Below, one piece after another: positions 11,575 through 11,654 of a DNA stretch of 11,654 nt; the stretch's first letter is position 1; every line of letters begins with the position of its first letter. The notes under the pieces were generated by a model. The model saw nothing but the letters and a program-made list of their open reading frames with translations, was not told where the DNA came from and searched no databases. This DNA is from UBA1724 sp963632245 (GTDB lineage: Bacteria > Verrucomicrobiota > Lentisphaeria > Oligosphaerales > Oligosphaeraceae): positions 1-11,654 of the forward strand of contig CAVGTF010000074.1 in the NCBI GenBank assembly GCA_963632245.1. The letters run 5' to 3'. The position numbers were made by a program, and so were the translations under genes.

Positions 11575-11654
11575 TTGCGGGCGCAATTATCGCGCCCGCT
11601 GGCGCAATCGCCGGGTCTTCCCGGCGATGGGTTTCGCCTGCGAAACCCTGGCCT
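11575..11654 (+). repeat. Module D, triple-hairpin element, copy 2 (reaches the window edge)
   Basis: GCGGGCGC/GCGCCCGC (11577-11584 with 11592-11599, loop starting AATTAT). ATCGCCGGG/CCCGGCGAT (11607-11615 with 11620-11628, loop TCTT). GGGTTTCGC/GCGAAACCC (11629-11637 with 11640-11648; inner pairs may open). Then CTGGCCT. It has the same order and spacing as copy 1, with changed but still complementary stems. Confidence 0.8.

Larger units (their letters stand above)
11349..11654. other. Gene-free repeat mosaic downstream of fabH
   Basis: The order is module B, a 70-bp unique spacer (about 11419-11488, with a small ATGCC/GGCAT dyad), module A, a pyrimidine tract and module D, which reaches the right edge of the window. 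No gene is seen. It mirrors the arrangement at 9984-10277. Confidence 0.75.

Noticed and set aside
9984..11654. Insertion sequence or composite transposon around fabH
   Set aside because: No transposase, no clear target-site duplication and no conventional terminal repeats. Kept as a finding about inverted composites rather than called a mobile element.

Overview
The window is GC-rich, gene-dense bacterial DNA. It carries a Gram-negative-type envelope set: MreC, a periplasmic parvulin isomerase and two lipoproteins. Several genes lack a clear Shine-Dalgarno sequence. I suspect the Verrucomicrobiota/Lentisphaerota/Kiritimatiellota side of bacteria, but this is only a weak inference. The Y-family polymerase and its YolD-like partner resemble a pair best known from Firmicutes, so that pair may have been acquired by transfer.

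Layout. The minus-strand block at 364-3921 runs (in transcription order) parvulin-type PPIase, tadA, mreC, solute-binding lipoprotein. A further minus-strand lipoprotein of unknown function (4479-5570) lies upstream, separated by a repeat-filled gap. A tight plus-strand operon follows (5798-9240): RNase PH (rph), a RecB/Cas4-like Fe-S PD-(D/E)XK nuclease, an UmuC/DinB-like Y-family polymerase and a YolD-like small protein. A convergent TetR-family regulator (9331-9945) comes next, and then fabH (10338-11348) on the plus strand.

Non-coding DNA. The most unusual content is in the long gaps (1-363, 3931-4478, 9946-10337, 11349-11654). They are mosaics of recurring GTACCGCCG-rich, hairpin-forming modules, which I call A, B, C and D. 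Module B carries a conserved 14-mer tandem pair. In all three full copies it abuts a long hairpin of locus-specific sequence. Two of these hairpins overlap the 3' end and stop region of a gene. In fabH the second arm is an inverted copy of the canonical FabH C-terminal codons, and it adds a short tail to the protein. Module D is a three-hairpin element whose stems change between copies while pairing is kept. fabH is flanked by two copies of the same composite (hairpin-B-A-D) in inverted, outward orientation. The 364-3921 block is likewise flanked by inverted copies of modules A and C.

Functionally, the left half serves the cell envelope (rod shape, protein folding, uptake) plus tRNA wobble modification. 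The central operon couples tRNA 3' processing with a probable DNA-repair or mutagenesis cassette. The right part has a regulator and fatty-acid initiation. I saw no tRNA, rRNA, CRISPR array or transposase gene.
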